Part shown: one piece after another, positions 62,932-64,000 of the stretch
Position numbering within the stretch: position 1 is the first letter of the stretch
Layout of the letters: the number at the start of each line of letters is the position of its first letter
DNA from: Megalobrama amblycephala
Lineage: Eukaryota > Chordata > Actinopteri > Cypriniformes > Xenocyprididae
Length of the DNA stretch: 64,000 nt
Direction of reading: 5' to 3'
Assembly (NCBI RefSeq): GCF_018812025.1
Contig: NC_063066.1
Span: 4,016,382-4,080,381, forward strand
Translations under genes and position numbers: made by a program
The notes under the pieces: generated by a model
Database searches by the model: none
What the model saw: the letters and a program-made list of their open reading frames with translations, nothing else
What the model was told of the DNA's origin: nothing

Positions 62932-64000
62932 GTAGTTGCGACTTTTTAATCTCACAATTCTTAATTTTTTTTCCTTGCGTGATATAAACTCACAATTGCT
63001 AGTTATAAAGTCAGAATTGCATGATATAAATTGTTTAGTTAGTCAGAATTTGTGAGATAACTCGATTGCAAGAAAAGTCAGAATTGCAATATATAGTCAC
63101 AATTCTGACTTTCACCCCCCCTCACAATTGCGAGTTATCACACAATTCAGACTAACTAAATTTATAACACGCAATTTTGACTTTATAAGACATATTTGAG
63201 AAAAAAAGTCAGAATTGCATGATAAAGTCAGAATTGCGAGATATAAAAACTTTCTCAGAGTTGAGTTTATATCTCATAATTCTAAGAAAAAAAGTCAGAA
63301 TTTTGATATATATAGTTGCAATTCTGACTTTTTCACAATTGCAAGTTTTTAAATCACATAATTCTGATTAACTAAATTTCTAACACAATTCTGATGCAAT
63401 TGCGAGTTTAAAAAACAAAAAACAAAAAAAAAAACAATTCTTAGAAAAAAAGTCAAAATTGTGAGAAGCAAAATCGCAATTGCAAGATAAAAAGTCACAA
63501 TTACCCATTTTATTTTTTTTATTTAGTGGCAGAAACAGGCTTTTTCTTTTAGAGGCTTTTCTTTTTACACTGCAAGTAACACTTTAACATGAGAGACATT
63601 ACCAAACTAAACAACCTTACTGTGTTTATTTTAAATAATACATAGAGTTAAGTTCAGGGACCAGACATAAACTCTTTCAAAAGGGACTGGCTAGAGAACT
63701 TGGAGCTTAAGTTTGCACTATGGGTTGAATTTAGACTGCAGATCTTTAAATGCGAACCACATTGCACTCTCTGCGCAAAATCTAGACAGAGACATCGCAA
63801 GAAAAATCAAGCAGTTTATAGAATCAGGCCATATAAAAATGTCTGCAGACGAAAACGCTGCAGTACATGGTGCTGACATTTGATATATGGAAGAGCTAAA
63901 GAACTTTGTTCAGCGAAGCAAAATGAGATTGACTATATCAGTTTGCATATACATTGCTTAAAGCTCCAACCCCCACTCACCCGTTTATCGATCTCTCCAT
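62499..64000 (-). CDS. cpeb4: Cytoplasmic polyadenylation element-binding protein 4, C-terminal exons (partial)
   Basis: Two coding exons are visible: one running in from beyond the window and ending at 63981 (HGEIDKR, then GTGAGT donor), and the terminal exon 62726-62499 (75 codons and stop), joined in phase 0. The terminal exon encodes the CPEB zinc-binding ZZ domain (CDECQGTRCGGKFAPFFC, then CEYCWAAIHSRAGREFHKP) and the invariant end RPRHISFRWN. CPEBs bind UUUUAU elements in 3' UTRs and switch poly(A) tail length and translation. The RRM domains and N-terminus lie outside the window. CPEB2, 3 and 4 are nearly identical here; CPEB4 is chosen because MSX2, DRD1 and C5orf47 are its neighbours in human. 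Confidence 0.93.
62881..63545. repeat. Inverted-ended repeat with AATTGC words in the last cpeb4 intron
   Basis: CTTGTTTCCGCCATTAAATA at 62881 and the inverse TATTTAGTGGCAGAAACAGG ending near 63539 bracket a poly-A tract (62899-62928) and many GTCAGAATTGC / GCAATTCTGAC words in both orientations. It is a MITE-like repeat wholly within the intron. Confidence 0.8.
63546..63980. other. cpeb4: Intronic sequence of cpeb4
   Basis: No repeats or additional exon are evident between the AATTGC repeat and the donor at 63980. Confidence 0.5.

Overview
The window is genomic DNA from a teleost fish, most likely a cyprinid (carp, goldfish or zebrafish relatives). The evidence is split vertebrate genes with GT-AG introns, AT-rich intergenic DNA packed with short inverted-repeat DNA transposons, and a dopamine D1 receptor with the short C-terminal tail (363 residues) known from fish D1 receptors. 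Four genes can be anchored, plus a less certain one. In human, DRD1, MSX2, C5orf47 and CPEB4 all lie on 5q35; the same set occurs here in the order drd1, msx2, c5orf47-like, cpeb4, so this is a conserved synteny block.

Layout. 0-5 kb: an irregular CATGTTAA-type AT-rich array, then a compact four-exon secreted cytokine gene (3672-4672, +) with a TATA box and an AU-rich 3' UTR, most like IL-4/IL-13. 5-12 kb: Tc1 relics and foldback MITEs. 12.4-14.8 kb: the D1 dopamine receptor gene (+), with a CpG-rich untranslated first exon and an intronless coding region. 15-38 kb: no confident gene. It holds a hAT-type element, TTAA-flanked foldback elements, a tandem TE duplication, and a 2.4-kb minisatellite of 53-bp units grown inside a MITE, with repeat-poor blocks that may carry regulatory sequence. 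38.8-40.8 kb: an msx-type homeobox gene (-), two exons, its intron mostly MITE. 41-53.8 kb: foldback elements, a head-to-tail chain of three TTAA elements, and a foldback element with a 72-bp tandem array at its centre. 53.85-54.52 kb: a three-exon gene for a 159-residue protein (-), probably the C5orf47 orthologue. 54.7-58.9 kb: a five-layer nest of transposons whose target-site duplications can be read at several layers. 59.8-64 kb: the last two coding exons and about 2.7 kb of 3' UTR of cpeb4 (-), which runs off the right edge.

The genes do not form a pathway or operon. They encode an immune cytokine, a Gs-coupled amine receptor, a homeodomain repressor, an uncharacterised small protein and a cytoplasmic polyadenylation regulator, held together by ancestral linkage. 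No tRNA, rRNA, CRISPR array or prokaryotic system was seen. The most useful points for follow-up are the cytokine beside drd1, the gene model for the C5orf47-like protein, the transposon nest, and the two tandem arrays seeded inside inverted-repeat elements.
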